64,000 nucleotides of DNA from an uncultured Tissierellia bacterium (GCA_937923265.1 CALAJY010000030.1:1-64000), one strand, 5' to 3'. Counted from the first letter of the stretch, positions 46,933 to 55,309 are shown. Notes: generated by a model from the letters alone, not told the origin. Numbers and translations are program-made.

Positions 46933-48135
46933 ATGGAGGAAAAGGAAAAACAAAATCAAAAGCAATCTTTGGAAGAGCCCCAATTCTTTTCCCAACCCAT
47001 GAACCGGCTCCTTCTGATTTTATTGCCGCTTTTTGTTGGGGTCCTGGTTCTTCTTCTTGTGTTCTCTTCGGGGAAACGGGGAGGGAACAAGGAGGAGGCG
47101 CCTTTCCAAGGAGAGGGGCAAAAAAATGTGGGAGTCTATGAGGATATCTACTATGCGGAGCAGGAGGGAAAGCTGGTTGCTTATGATAAGGGACGCCTGC
47201 TCTTTCAGGTGACACTCCCTCCCGGAGAGCATCAACTCCTTTATGGATCCTCCATCTACTGTCTGACCGTGGGAAAAGAACTGCAACGCCTGGATCCGAA
47301 GAGTGGAAAAGAGGAAACGAAGCGAGAAGCAACGGCGGGCAAGAAGCTCTTTTACAGTCCGGATGGTCCCATTTTAGCCCAGACCCATTCCTTCCTCCTC
47401 CTGGATTCCAATCTGCAGGTGGAGCGGGTCCTTCCGCTTTCGGGAAACCTGCAAGCGATCCTTCGAAAGGAGAAGACGCTTGCCTGGATCGTGGAGGGTT
47501 CGGGAGCCGACTTAAAGGAGGAAGGACAAATTCCTTCGGATGCCGCCATGCTCCCCGAGCAGAGCAGCGAAAAGAAGGAAGAAAAAGAGGATGCATCCGC
47601 TTCCTCTTCGGAGAAGACCGAGGAGTCCGCATCTTCCTCGCCCGAAGACACGACGACACCGGGGAAGCGGTGTCATTTGACGGTGGAGGAGCAGGGCAAG
47701 GTGGTTTTTTCGCTTGCCGCCACCGCTGAGCAATTTCGTTCTTTGGAATGGGTCGATGCCGGAAAACTTCTTCTGGTCACGGACCGGTCCTTCGCAATCT
47801 ATGAAGGAAAACAATGTGTGGACCGAGAATCGCTCCTGAAACCATTGGATGTGGAGGTGCGAGGGAAGAAAATTTACGCCTTGGATGGGAATCGGCTTCT
47901 TACCTATGAACTGGGGAAGGGTCTTCTTTCCCAGAGAGATTTTTCCTTTTCCCCCCTGGCCCTCCATTGCACGGACCAAGAGGTCTATGTGATTGGCAAG
48001 GACCATCTCGCCTTGAGTGGGGAGAATGGGGAGTGGAAGGAACAGAGTACAGCGACGGTTGAAAAAATCGTAAAAGATGTAGAGGGAAATTCATATCTTT
48101 TCTACCCCGGTAAGAGTGTTAAATTGAATCATTAG
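46933..48135 (+). CDS. Membrane-anchored protein, beta-propeller-like, function unknown
   Basis: The N-terminal cytoplasmic tail (~24 residues, Gln/Glu/Lys-rich) leads to one membrane helix 'LLLILLPLFVGVLVLLLVFS'. The ~350-residue outer part is built of short beta repeats ('YYAEQEGKLVAYDKGRLLF', 'KIYALDGNRLLTYELGKG') interrupted by a Ser/Glu-rich stretch (~210-245). The plan resembles DUF5711-type proteins, at low confidence. The start at 46933 follows AAAGGAGGTGTCT. No known catalytic motif is seen. Confidence 0.65.
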   Translation: MEEKEKQNQKQSLEEPQFFSQPMNRLLLILLPLFVGVLVLLLVFSSGKRGGNKEEAPFQGEGQKNVGVYEDIYYAEQEGKLVAYDKGRLLFQVTLPPGEHQLLYGSSIYCLTVGKELQRLDPKSGKEETKREATAGKKLFYSPDGPILAQTHSFLLLDSNLQVERVLPLSGNLQAILRKEKTLAWIVEGSGADLKEEGQIPSDAAMLPEQSSEKKEEKEDASASSSEKTEESASSSPEDTTTPGKRCHLTVEEQGKVVFSLAATAEQFRSLEWVDAGKLLLVTDRSFAIYEGKQCVDRESLLKPLDVEVRGKKIYALDGNRLLTYELGKGLLSQRDFSFSPLALHCTDQEVYVIGKDHLALSGENGEWKEQSTATVEKIVKDVEGNSYLFYPGKSVKLNH

Positions 48136-48195
48136 TAAAATAGTAGTAATATACTTAATATTAATTTACTTTTATTTTATTGATGAGGAGAAGAA

Positions 48196-49071
48196 ATGAA
48201 CGGACAAGAAATACAGGCAGATTTGGAAAAGAGTATCGGTATGGATTCGGCATTGAAAAAGTTGGTGGAATTGGTCCACCTGCCCTCGTGGGTGGCGGAT
48301 GTGATCGCCATTCTCGTGATTATTCTGATTGCCTATTTATTATTGAAGTACGGAAGAGTTTTGATTGAAAAGGTGGAAGGGGGAAAATGGGAGCACATCC
48401 CCAAGGCCCGCCTTCGAACCTTGAATTCTCTATTTTATAATGTGTTCCGCGTGGTGGTCTGCTTCTTTGCCTTGGCCTCGATTTTGGGACATTTTGGCAT
48501 CAGTACGACCTCCATCATCACCGCCGCAGGAGTCGGAGGTATTGCCATCGCCTTCGGTGCCCAGTCTTTGATTTCCGACGTTATCTCCGGAATCTTTCTG
48601 TTGGTGAACGGTGGCTTTGACGTTGGCGACTGGATTGTGTTAGGCTCAGGGATAGAAGGAGAGGTCGTCAACATCGGTCTTCGGCGGACCATTCTTCACG
48701 ACTACAGCGGCGCTGTCAACCTGGTTCCGAATTCCAAGATTCAGATCATTTCCAATATGCAAAAACGGCCCCTTCACTGCGATGTGGAGCCGGAAATTCC
48801 CTACACCGTTCCCTATGAGAAAGCGGTGGAGCTTGCGGATCAGGCGGTTCAAAAACTGCTGCAAAAAGAGAAAAAACTATATGTGGAAAAACCCCACGTT
48901 GTGGGAATTGTCAACTTTGGTCCCCTAACCTACCGTTTTCGGATTGTGGCAACCACGAAACCGGGAAACCAGTATCACGGCGGACGGATGCTTCGAAATT
49001 ACGTGAAGGGTGAGTTGGATCAATATAACGCCTTTATTGCCCTGAACCCCACGGAGAAAGGGCAGGCTTGA
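48196..49071 (+). CDS. MscS-family mechanosensitive channel
   Basis: A small-conductance mechanosensitive channel that releases solutes on osmotic downshock. Three membrane helices with the pore helix 'AGVGGIAIAFGAQSLIS', then 'GDWIVLGSGIEGEVVNIGLRR' (the beta domain, with a typical 'V.NIGLR' strand) and 'VPNSKIQIISNM'. 291 residues. An AT-rich upstream region with GAGGAG precedes the start. DUF951 follows after 13 bp, a common pairing. Confidence 0.93.
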   Translation: MNGQEIQADLEKSIGMDSALKKLVELVHLPSWVADVIAILVIILIAYLLLKYGRVLIEKVEGGKWEHIPKARLRTLNSLFYNVFRVVVCFFALASILGHFGISTTSIITAAGVGGIAIAFGAQSLISDVISGIFLLVNGGFDVGDWIVLGSGIEGEVVNIGLRRTILHDYSGAVNLVPNSKIQIISNMQKRPLHCDVEPEIPYTVPYEKAVELADQAVQKLLQKEKKLYVEKPHVVGIVNFGPLTYRFRIVATTKPGNQYHGGRMLRNYVKGELDQYNAFIALNPTEKGQA

Positions 49072-49084
49072 AAGAAGGAGTACC

Positions 49085-49330
49085 ATGAGTAAATACCATG
49101 TGGGAGATATGGTGAGTTTAAAAAAAGGTCATCCCTGTGGAGAAAATTACTGGAAAATACTTCGCACCGGTGTGGATTACAAGCTCAAATGCATGGGCTG
49201 TGAGCATGATGTTTGGCTGAAACGGACCGACTTTCAACGGCGAGTTCGGAAAATTCTGGATAAGGACGGAAAGATGATTTCGGTCCTCCATTATCAGCCC
49301 GAGACGGAGGAAGAAAAAGAATCAAAGTAG
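49085..49330 (+). CDS. DUF951-family protein
   Basis: 81 residues: 'YHVGDMVSLKKGHPCGENYW', 'RTGVDYKLKCMGCEHDVWL', 'RRVRKI'. The conserved cysteines in HPCG and KCMGC suggest a small metal-binding or RNA-binding fold; function unknown. It is co-transcribed with the MscS gene and closed by two terminators. Confidence 0.88.
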   Translation: MSKYHVGDMVSLKKGHPCGENYWKILRTGVDYKLKCMGCEHDVWLKRTDFQRRVRKILDKDGKMISVLHYQPETEEEKESK

Positions 49331-49331
49331 G

Positions 49332-49362
49332 AAAATGGGAGAGGGATTCTCCCATTTTTTTT
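49332..49362 (+). terminator. Terminator after DUF951
   Basis: AAATGGGAGA / TCTCCCATTT with loop GGGAT, followed by a T run. Confidence 0.88.
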
Positions 49363-49369
49363 ATGGAGT

Positions 49370-49413
49370 GGCGTCCTGTTTTCTCGAAAAATGGAGAAAC
49401 AGGACGCCTTTTT
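49370..49413 (+). terminator. Second, longer hairpin terminator in tandem
   Basis: GGCGTCCTGTTT (49370-49381) pairs with AAACAGGACGCC (49397-49408), 12 bp, followed by TTTTTAG. It lies just 8 bp after the first terminator and insulates the next promoter. Confidence 0.85.
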
Positions 49414-49423
49414 AGAAATTTTC

Positions 49424-49451
49424 TTGCATTCTTCTCTTGTTATGGTATACT
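49424..49451 (+). promoter_or_regulatory. Promoter of the G5/3D cell-wall protein gene
   Basis: TTGCAT (49424-49429), 16-bp spacer ending TGG, TATACT (49446-49451): an extended -10. It is followed by a 109-base untranslated leader. Confidence 0.75.
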
Positions 49452-49560
49452 TTCCAAAGTAATTTGTAACAAAACAGTTACAAGGGCAACGAAATAGTTA
49501 CAGGCGTTCTCGGGAAACGCCGTCCTTGTGGCAATCGGTAACACATTTGGAGGTACATTC
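49452..49560 (+). promoter_or_regulatory. Structured leader with repeated GTAAC/GTTAC elements
   Basis: TTGTAAC (49464-49470) pairs with GTTACAA (49477-49483). ACAAGG (49480-49485) can instead pair with CCTTGT (49524-49529), enclosing a GGCGTT/AACGCC hairpin. GTTAC (49497-49501) can pair with GTAAC (49538-49542). These pairings exclude one another in part, as in regulatory leaders. No riboswitch class is recognised. Confidence 0.4.
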
Positions 49561-50529
49561 ATGCAAAAGTATTCGTTAAAACGCCAAATCTATATCCTGG
49601 GAAGTGTGGCAGTCATCAGCTCCCTTCTGGGTGGCTATGCCTACGCGCAGCGTCCCAAGGATGTGAAATTGACGGTTGACGGCAAAGAAATTGCACTCTA
49701 TACATCTCAACCAACATTAAAAGAGGCTCTCGTTGAGGCGGGTATCACCGACTTAGAGGGCATTGATTCGGATCATGCACTCAGCACCAAGATTGAGGAA
49801 GGCCTCGTGGTAAAGGCCAATACGGAAAAAACCATTCACGTTGTCGTTGGCGGCGTTGGTCATGATGAGACCACCCATGCCAATACCGTGGGAAGATTCC
49901 TGGATGAATCGGGCATTGAATATGATGAGGATGATGTCATCATGCCGGCGCGTGAGAATTCCTTAAAAGAAGGCATGACCATCACCGTGGACCGCTATGA
50001 GACCAAGAAGGTCGTCAAGAAGGAAGCGGTTGCTTTCTCCACGGAAACCAAGACCAGCAATGAGCTTTACAAGGGCCAGAGCAAGGTACAGCGGGCAGGC
50101 GTGGCAGGCCGGCGGGAAATCGAGACGGCCCATGTCTTCAAGAATGGAAAAGAGGTTTCCAGTACGCTGGTTCGCAATGAAGTGGTAACCCAGCCCGTTT
50201 CGAAGGTGGTCCTGCAGGGAAGCAAAGAAAAGCCCAAGACGGTTTCTTCTTCCGCCAGCTATTCTCTCGCCCAGTTCCACCATGCCGGTGTGATTCACTG
50301 GGGCGGATATAAGTTCACCTATTATTCCCAGCGCGTTTTGCCGGGCGGCGGCCTCCGTATTCCGGGACGGCACGTCAACAGCGCCGGCTTCGTCTGCGAC
50401 GGCCAGGGATACATTGTTCTTGCCAACAGTGCCCCCAAGGGATCTGTGATTCCGACGCCCTTCGGTGCACCGGGAAAGGTCTATGACCGAGGAACCGTTG
50501 GTAACCATTACGATGTCTACGTTCGTTAA
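49561..50529 (+). CDS. Secreted G5 / DUF348 / 3D-like cell-wall protein (YabE/Rpf-like)
   Basis: The signal or anchor segment (~9-30, 'IYILGSVAVISSLLGGYAYA') is followed by ubiquitin-like DUF348 domains ('VDGKEIALYTSQPTLKEALV', 'NTVGRFLDESGIEYDEDDVI'), a G5 domain ('VVKKEAVAFSTETK...YKGQSKV') and a C-terminal 3D-like barrel ('GRHVNSAGFVCDG', 'YDRGTVGNHYDVYV'). The arrangement is that of YabE-type wall-remodelling proteins. 322 residues from the ATG at 49561, behind GGAGG. The role is probably peptidoglycan cleavage; catalysis is inferred from the family. Confidence 0.87.
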   Translation: MQKYSLKRQIYILGSVAVISSLLGGYAYAQRPKDVKLTVDGKEIALYTSQPTLKEALVEAGITDLEGIDSDHALSTKIEEGLVVKANTEKTIHVVVGGVGHDETTHANTVGRFLDESGIEYDEDDVIMPARENSLKEGMTITVDRYETKKVVKKEAVAFSTETKTSNELYKGQSKVQRAGVAGRREIETAHVFKNGKEVSSTLVRNEVVTQPVSKVVLQGSKEKPKTVSSSASYSLAQFHHAGVIHWGGYKFTYYSQRVLPGGGLRIPGRHVNSAGFVCDGQGYIVLANSAPKGSVIPTPFGAPGKVYDRGTVGNHYDVYVR

Positions 50530-50540
50530 CTCCAAACATC

Positions 50541-50572
50541 AAAAAGCCCATCCTCAGGGATGGGCTTTTTTG
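50541..50572. terminator. Bidirectional terminator
   Basis: AGCCCATCC / GGATGGGCT with a TCAG loop, flanked by A5 and T6 runs, lies between the convergent G5 and PfkB-like genes. Confidence 0.92.
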
Positions 50573-50582
50573 CTGCCATTTT

Positions 50583-51503
50583 TCAGTTTAAGGGGAGGAC
50601 CGTCACCTTTTCTCGCGCCTGTTCAATCGCCGCTAAAGAGGGAAGCTCTCGCACCGAGTACGTGGCGTTCGAGACCGCCTGGGCGGACCGAAAGGCCTCC
50701 ACGGGATCATCGGTTCGCATATAGCTGCCGATGAAGCCCGCTGCCAAAGCAATGTTGGTATAGGTTTGGGAGATGATGGGACCCTCCGGGCCATTCGCTT
50801 CATAGGCGGACCGGCTCGAATCGATGAAGAGGGAGCCCTCCCTTCCCAGATTTACCAGCACATTTTGTGCTCCCCGGTCAATACATGCCAGTCCCTTTTC
50901 CAGGATTTCCTCCCGATCCCGTAATTCACAGTCAAAGATCTTTTCCAGATCTCCCAGGGTGGGTGTGATGAGCAGGGGATGTTTTTCCATGGTCGGCTTC
51001 ATCAGGGTCTGGGAAACCATGGGCAGGAAAGAAGCCCCATTGACGACGGCAATCTCAATCATGCGGTTATAGATGTCCACCGGAACATTGGGAGGCAAGG
51101 AGCCGGCGAGAATCAGGAAGTCTCCCTCTCGAATTCGAGCTAAGTAGTACATGAGCTCATTCACCTCGTTGATGCTAATTGTTGGTCCCTCTCCCACGAC
51201 CCGGGTTTCCAGCTGATCGGAAAAGAGGCTGATATTAATGCGCGTGGTTCCGGCAATCTCGATAAAGTCGTTGGGAATATCCTGCTTGTTCAGTTCCTCT
51301 CGGATAAACTCTCCGGTTTTTCCTCCCAGAAAGCCCGTCGCTGTTGTGGGAACATGCATGGTGCGAAGGAGGCGGGAGATATTAATCGCTCGTCCGCCGG
51401 CACTCATGGAATCCGCGGAGGAGTAATTGGTGCGTCCCACCTTCAGGTCCGTAATCTGAGAAATAAAATCCAGAGAAGGGTTTAAGGTAACGGTGTAAAT
51501 CAT
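50583..51503 (-). CDS. PfkB-family (1-phosphofructokinase-like) protein lacking the GAGD motif
   Basis: 306 residues of ribokinase/PfkB fold. The N-terminal part fits FruK/LacC ('YTVTLNPSLDFISQ', 'SAGGRAINISRLLRTM', 'ATGFLGGKTGEFI', 'LAGSLPPNVP'). The second signature, normally TVGAGDSMVAGFL with the catalytic aspartate and anion hole, reads 'QTYTNIALAAGFI' here. I checked this in the nucleotide sequence (50740-50790) and there is no frameshift. It may be a regulatory or inactive homologue, or an enzyme with altered chemistry. No PTS or other sugar gene is adjacent. Confidence 0.8.
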   Translation of the reverse strand: MIYTVTLNPSLDFISQITDLKVGRTNYSSADSMSAGGRAINISRLLRTMHVPTTATGFLGGKTGEFIREELNKQDIPNDFIEIAGTTRINISLFSDQLETRVVGEGPTISINEVNELMYYLARIREGDFLILAGSLPPNVPVDIYNRMIEIAVVNGASFLPMVSQTLMKPTMEKHPLLITPTLGDLEKIFDCELRDREEILEKGLACIDRGAQNVLVNLGREGSLFIDSSRSAYEANGPEGPIISQTYTNIALAAGFIGSYMRTDDPVEAFRSAQAVSNATYSVRELPSLAAIEQAREKVTVLPLN

Positions 51504-51542
51504 GGTGACCTCATTTCTAGTGATGCTGTTTCTGTTATCTCT

Positions 51543-51548
51543 ATTATA
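51543..51548 (-). promoter_or_regulatory. -10 element of the PfkB-like gene
   Basis: TATAAT on the minus strand 40 bp before the start codon. A weak -35 (CTGCGA) lies 17 bp upstream. The remaining gap to 51766 shows only short inverted repeats (CTATAG-GGTAA-CTATAG near 51720). Confidence 0.55.
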
Positions 51549-51766
51549 CTTGATGGAAACCGGATTCGCAGATCAAGTGGGAGGGGGGGAACGGGAAGAC
51601 TCCTCCGGGATGGGAAGAGATCGTGGGAAAAGGGAGGCTTCTCAAAGCCCTGATTCGGTCGCCGATGTGGTGGGATTCTCCATGGGCATCGGCTGAATAT
51701 CGATTCAGAAAATGGATATCTATAGGGTAACTATAGTTGAAACAAAACAACAGGAGGAAATCGGTG

Positions 51767-51960
51767 ATGGAAAAGGATGAAAATATTATTGAATGGGATA
51801 AAGGTTGGAATGAGTCCGGGGAAGAGATCGCACAGAGGCTACAGAATGCCTTTGAGCAGTTAAAAAAGAGAACGGCAAGATATCCGACAGGAAAGGCGAA
51901 AACGATGAGAAAATAACAGAACGTGTTGCTAAGGATGTAGAAAAAATCGGAAAAGAATAG
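51767..51960 (+). pseudogene. Small charged protein gene with an apparent frameshift in an A run
   Basis: ATG at 51767 behind a strong AGGAGG (51752-51757). The first frame gives 49 residues and stops at 51916. Adding one A to the A6 run at 51872-51877 joins it to a second open frame ending at 51960. The product would be 64 residues of even, highly charged composition, ending 'ENDEKITERVAKDVEKIGKE'. That continuity suggests a recent frameshift, slippage during expression, or a sequencing error. No family recognised. Confidence 0.45.
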
Positions 51961-52054
51961 AAGAAACGCTTGATAGAAAATCTAATCAAAAGTAAAACAT
52001 GAACGGAAAAGCACTTTTTAAGTATTTTTTATTCTTATTTTCATAGGAGCTCAT

Positions 52055-52099
52055 GGAGGGACAGCTTGGCCAAAGAGAAAAATGGAGTCCCTCCTTTTT
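52055..52099 (+). terminator. Hairpin terminator after the small ORF
   Basis: GGAGGGAC (52055-52062) pairs with GTCCCTCC (52087-52094), followed by TTTTTA; the loop is 24 bases. Confidence 0.6.
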
Positions 52100-52130
52100 A
52101 TGCGGAAGTGGATCTCGGAAATAAGGCAAG

Positions 52131-52160
52131 AAAAAAAGAGGGGTAAAAACCCCTCTTTTT
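52131..52160. terminator. Terminator after tRNA-Ala (bidirectional)
   Basis: AAAAAGAGGGG / CCCCTCTTTTT with a short A/T loop. On the minus strand it lies 55 bp beyond the tRNA 3' end. Confidence 0.85.
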
Positions 52161-52214
52161 GTTTCGGTTGCACAGCTTGTAAATTTTAGCATCGTGGAAA
52201 CGTGTATTTTTCAA

Positions 52215-52287
<73 letters not shown>

Positions 52288-52299
52288 GAATAGGATTCA

Positions 52300-52328
52300 A
52301 TGTTACAAAATTTTCGGAGAAAAAGCAA
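52300..52328 (-). promoter_or_regulatory. Promoter of tRNA-Ala
   Basis: Minus strand TTGCTT, 17 bp, TAACAT, 12 bp before the tRNA. The tRNA-Pro gene in this window has a similar TTGCAT-17-TAACAT. Confidence 0.75.
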
Positions 52329-52394
52329 GTCTTTTTTACTCATAAATTGCAATAATAAGTTGGACATTGACCGTATATCAACTTAGCAAGATCC

Positions 52395-52685
52395 ATGAAA
52401 AATGAAATATTTAGAAAATATGAAAATGAAAAGAAGTATTTGAATAGTTTAGAAGCTCTAGATGAAGAATTTGAGGATGCATTTGCCTATCTAGCAAACG
52501 ATGTAATTCATAGCAGATTAAGAACAACAAATTGCTTAGAAAGACTTAATGAAGAAGTTAGAAGACGAGAAAAAGTGATAAGAATATTTCCTAATTAAGA
52601 TTCGGCTATACGATTGATTAGCTCAATCCTCATTGATATCAATGAGGATTGGTCAACATCTTCTAAGCTATATATTAGAATGTGA
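52395..52685 (+). pseudogene. IS256-family transposase remnant (C-terminal part)
   Basis: The frame from 52395 reads 'SRLRTTNCLERLNEEVRRRE' then 'IRIFPN', the typical C-terminal end of Mutator/IS256 transposases. It then meets TAA at 52596-52598 where the family has Glu (FPNEDSA). The same frame continues 'DSAIRLISSILIDINEDW' to TGA at 52683-52685. The N-terminal catalytic part is absent. AT-rich composition contrasts with the neighbours. A dead fragment of an insertion sequence. Confidence 0.85.
52624..52651. repeat. 28-bp perfect palindrome inside the transposase remnant
   Basis: 14-bp arms (CAATCCTCATTGAT and its exact complement) meet at 52637/52638 with no loop. Confidence 0.9.
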
Positions 52686-52721
52686 TAGTAAATATTGTAC
52701 TAGATAAATTTACACAATATT

Positions 52722-53036
52722 TTGGACTTGACTCACAATCCAGATTATTTGTTTCTATTTAAGAGTAAATACATATTCATTAATACAAGAAATACTCCTA
52801 AGACTAGAAAAATCAAATTGTATATTTTTTTTATATATATTCCTTTTAGGCCAGATAAAAAAACACACCCCCCAATAATATTCCAAATAAATTGGATAGC
52901 TCTTTTTTACGCGTATTTGATTCCTCCTAGTTGTTTTGTGCTTAAAAACATTGTACTAGTTAAGGTTTCAAATGACCTTTTTCTTTTTACACAATTATAC
53001 GGACTCTATCTATATTTACCACTTATTATGATTTAA
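52722..53036 (+). CDS. Possible small membrane protein (doubtful)
   Basis: 104 codons, AT-rich, rich in Ile, Phe, Tyr and Lys with two hydrophobic stretches ('KLYIFFIYIPF', 'WIALFYAYLIPPSCFVLKNIV'). It would need a TTG start and has no ribosome binding site. Its last four bases overlap the end of the convergent terminase remnant. Probably a chance frame in AT-rich DNA; no family recognised. Confidence 0.2.
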   Translation: MDLTHNPDYLFLFKSKYIFINTRNTPKTRKIKLYIFFIYIPFRPDKKTHPPIIFQINWIALFYAYLIPPSCFVLKNIVLVKVSNDLFLFTQLYGLYLYLPLIMI

Positions 53037-53919
53037 AAAATAATAAGTCCTCTATCATCATATACTGATTCACTAGTATCATTTCCACACCTTATGGACC
53101 TATCAAGAGCCATTATTGTTGAAATAACGCCATCAATCTTTTCTGTAGATTTTTCCTTATCCGCCTTTATATTTCCAGCAGGGTCTGTTCGAATAAAGAT
53201 ATTATCCATCATACACCTTAAAACAGGATTTCCTCCCTGAGCTCTTTTGTTGGAGGACTCATATCTTTAAAACCCTGTCCAAAAGGAACTACTGTAAAGC
53301 CTATCCCTTCTAAGTTCTGAACCATTTGAACTGCTCCCCAACAGTCGAAGGCTATTTCTCGGATGCTATATTTTTCTCCTAAGTCTTCTATAAATTTTTC
53401 AATAAAACCATAATGAACTACATTTCCTTCTGTAGTTTGAATGTATCCTTGCTTTTTCCATAGGTCATAGTTTATGTGGTCTCTTTTTACTCTTAGGTCT
53501 AGATTGTCTTCTGGTAACCAAAAGTAAGGGATGATTTGAAATTTATCATCTTCATCTAGTGGAGGAAAGATTAAAACAAAAGCTGTAATATCTGTTGTAG
53601 ATGAAAGGTCAAGCCCTCCGTAACAAACTCTCCCCTTTAGTTCTTCTTCATCAACTTTAAAATTACATAAGTCCCATTTATCCATTGGCATCCTTCTGAC
53701 TACTTGTTTGACCCATTGATTAAGCCTTAATTGTCTGAAGGAGTTTTCTTCTGCTGGATTTTGTTTTGCCGAGTTAAAAGCCTGTCTTACTTTTCCTATG
53801 GGGACTGTGATTCCAAGAGATGGATTTGCCTTGTATCATACTTTTTCATCAGTCTAGCCATCTTCTCTATCTGCCCCATAAATTACTGGATAAAAAGAGG
53901 CACCGTATGGACTTTTCTT
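53033..53919 (-). pseudogene. Phage terminase large subunit remnant
   Basis: Pieces of a Terminase_1-type nuclease domain lie in order on the minus strand. First is 'YGASFYPVIYGADREDG*TDEKV*YKANPSLG' with TAG and TGA replacing probable tryptophans. An open stretch of over 200 codons follows ('AKQNPAEENSFRQLRLNQWV', 'YGGLDLSSTTDITAFVLIFP', 'IAFDCWGAVQMVQNLEGIGF', 'MSPPTKEL'). After a frameshift near 53230 comes the C-terminal end ('MMDNIFIRTDPAGNIKADKE', 'YDDRGLIIF'). The ATPase half is missing and no other phage gene remains. A decayed prophage scrap. Confidence 0.88.
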
Positions 53920-53968
53920 TTACATGTTCAAATTGATTTTACAATCAGCCAAGTTTTTTACTCGATTT

Positions 53969-55309
53969 TTACCAAACTTTGGCTTTGGAAGAGGGTGAAA
54001 GACAGCACTCAGGATGGTGTGCCTGCTTTTTCTTGAGAGACGAAGCCCACTCTTCTTTCTTGCTCTGTAGGGCGATGAAGTTATTGGATGGCATACGAGA
54101 TCGAACGCTTTCTAAGTCACAGGCATCAAAATGGAGGAGGGAGGCGAGCAGGACGGCTCGATTTCCAAAGCGTTGGCGAAGTCCGTAGAGGGCCTGTTCC
54201 ACCTTTTCCTTCTTATCATGGGCCGGATAATCCGCAAAGAAGAGGGTTTGCACATCTCGTTTGCAGGAGACCAGACGATTGGCCCGGAGGGTCATGGATC
54301 GGATGGATTGTTTCCAGGTCCAAAGTCTCCGAAAAGCCTGCAGGCCGGTCTGGGCAAGCTCCATGCTGTTCTGGGTCGGATAGGCGAGAGGAAGGTATTG
54401 ATCGACATAATGGAGGTCAGTGCCTCGGACGGAGCAAACCAGTCCGTTTGCCGACAGGCCCTGTTGGATGAGCCGGCGGGAGACTTCCTGGGACAATCGG
54501 AGCAGGGCTCGGTAAACTTGCTTTTCGTTTTTTAAATCATAGCGGAAGGTGGTGCCGCAGCCGATGGATTTGACCGGAGCCCGGAAATCGTAGGGAGCGA
54601 CCGGCGTGGGGTCCAGCCCATTGGCGGCAAGGCGGAGCCGGTCTCCGTTGATGCCCAGGAGGGAGTGGATCAGGGAGGGATTGGCCTGTGCCAGGTCCCC
54701 GATGCTTTGGATGCCATATTTCTCTAACTTTTTCGCGGTACGGGGACCCACAAAAATCATGGAGGAAGCGGGAAGCGGCCAGGCGATGGATTGATAGTTG
54801 GACGGGTCAATTCGAGTCTGAGCATCCGGCTTTTTGTAGTCACTGCCCAATTTGGCGAAAATTTTATTATCACTGATGCCGACGGATACCGTGATTCCCA
54901 GCTCTTTTTTGATTCGCTGGCGGATGATCCGGGCAATCTGACTCCCGTCTCCAAAGAGCCGCCGGCTGTGGCTCACATCCAGCCAACACTCGTCGATTCC
55001 GAAGGGCTCGACGCGGTCCGTATAGTCCAGGTAAATGGAATGAGCGAGGCGGGAATACTTGAGATAGAGTTCAAAATGGGCAGGCACGGTAATCAACTGG
55101 GGACATTTCTGCCGGGCCTGCCAGATGGCTTCTCCCGTTTTTACACCACAGCGTTTGGCTTCCTGGGACTTTGCCAGGATAATGCCATGTCTCGCCTCCG
55201 GATCCCCGCAGACAGCGACCGCTTTGTTTTGCAATCGTGGATTTTGTGCTTGTTCGATGGAAGCATAGCAGCTGTTCATATCGATATGTAGAATTTGTCT
55301 CTGATTCAT
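53969..55309 (-). CDS. Y-family translesion DNA polymerase (DinB/UvrX-like)
   Basis: 446 residues. Catalytic motifs: 'ILHIDMNSCYASIEQ' (first metal aspartate), 'VEPFGIDECWLDVS' (D and E of the palm) and 'TVSVGISDNKIFAKLGSDYKKPD'. The finger and little-finger domains follow; the tail is longer than in DinB and lacks an obvious QLxLF clamp motif. It resembles the UvrX/YqjW group. The start follows GGGAGGG. It is divergent from an XRE regulator and ImmA protease, with paired operators between, so expression is probably damage-controlled through them. Confidence 0.92.
   Translation of the reverse strand: MNQRQILHIDMNSCYASIEQAQNPRLQNKAVAVCGDPEARHGIILAKSQEAKRCGVKTGEAIWQARQKCPQLITVPAHFELYLKYSRLAHSIYLDYTDRVEPFGIDECWLDVSHSRRLFGDGSQIARIIRQRIKKELGITVSVGISDNKIFAKLGSDYKKPDAQTRIDPSNYQSIAWPLPASSMIFVGPRTAKKLEKYGIQSIGDLAQANPSLIHSLLGINGDRLRLAANGLDPTPVAPYDFRAPVKSIGCGTTFRYDLKNEKQVYRALLRLSQEVSRRLIQQGLSANGLVCSVRGTDLHYVDQYLPLAYPTQNSMELAQTGLQAFRRLWTWKQSIRSMTLRANRLVSCKRDVQTLFFADYPAHDKKEKVEQALYGLRQRFGNRAVLLASLLHFDACDLESVRSRMPSNNFIALQSKKEEWASSLKKKQAHHPECCLSPSSKAKVW

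Noticed and set aside
51502..51696. 64-codon frame upstream of the PfkB-like gene
   Set aside because: It overlaps the promoter of the minus-strand gene, lacks a ribosome site and has odd composition.
53731..54036. 101-codon plus-strand frame across the terminase/polymerase junction
   Set aside because: Antisense to the terminase remnant and the polymerase end; no supporting signals.
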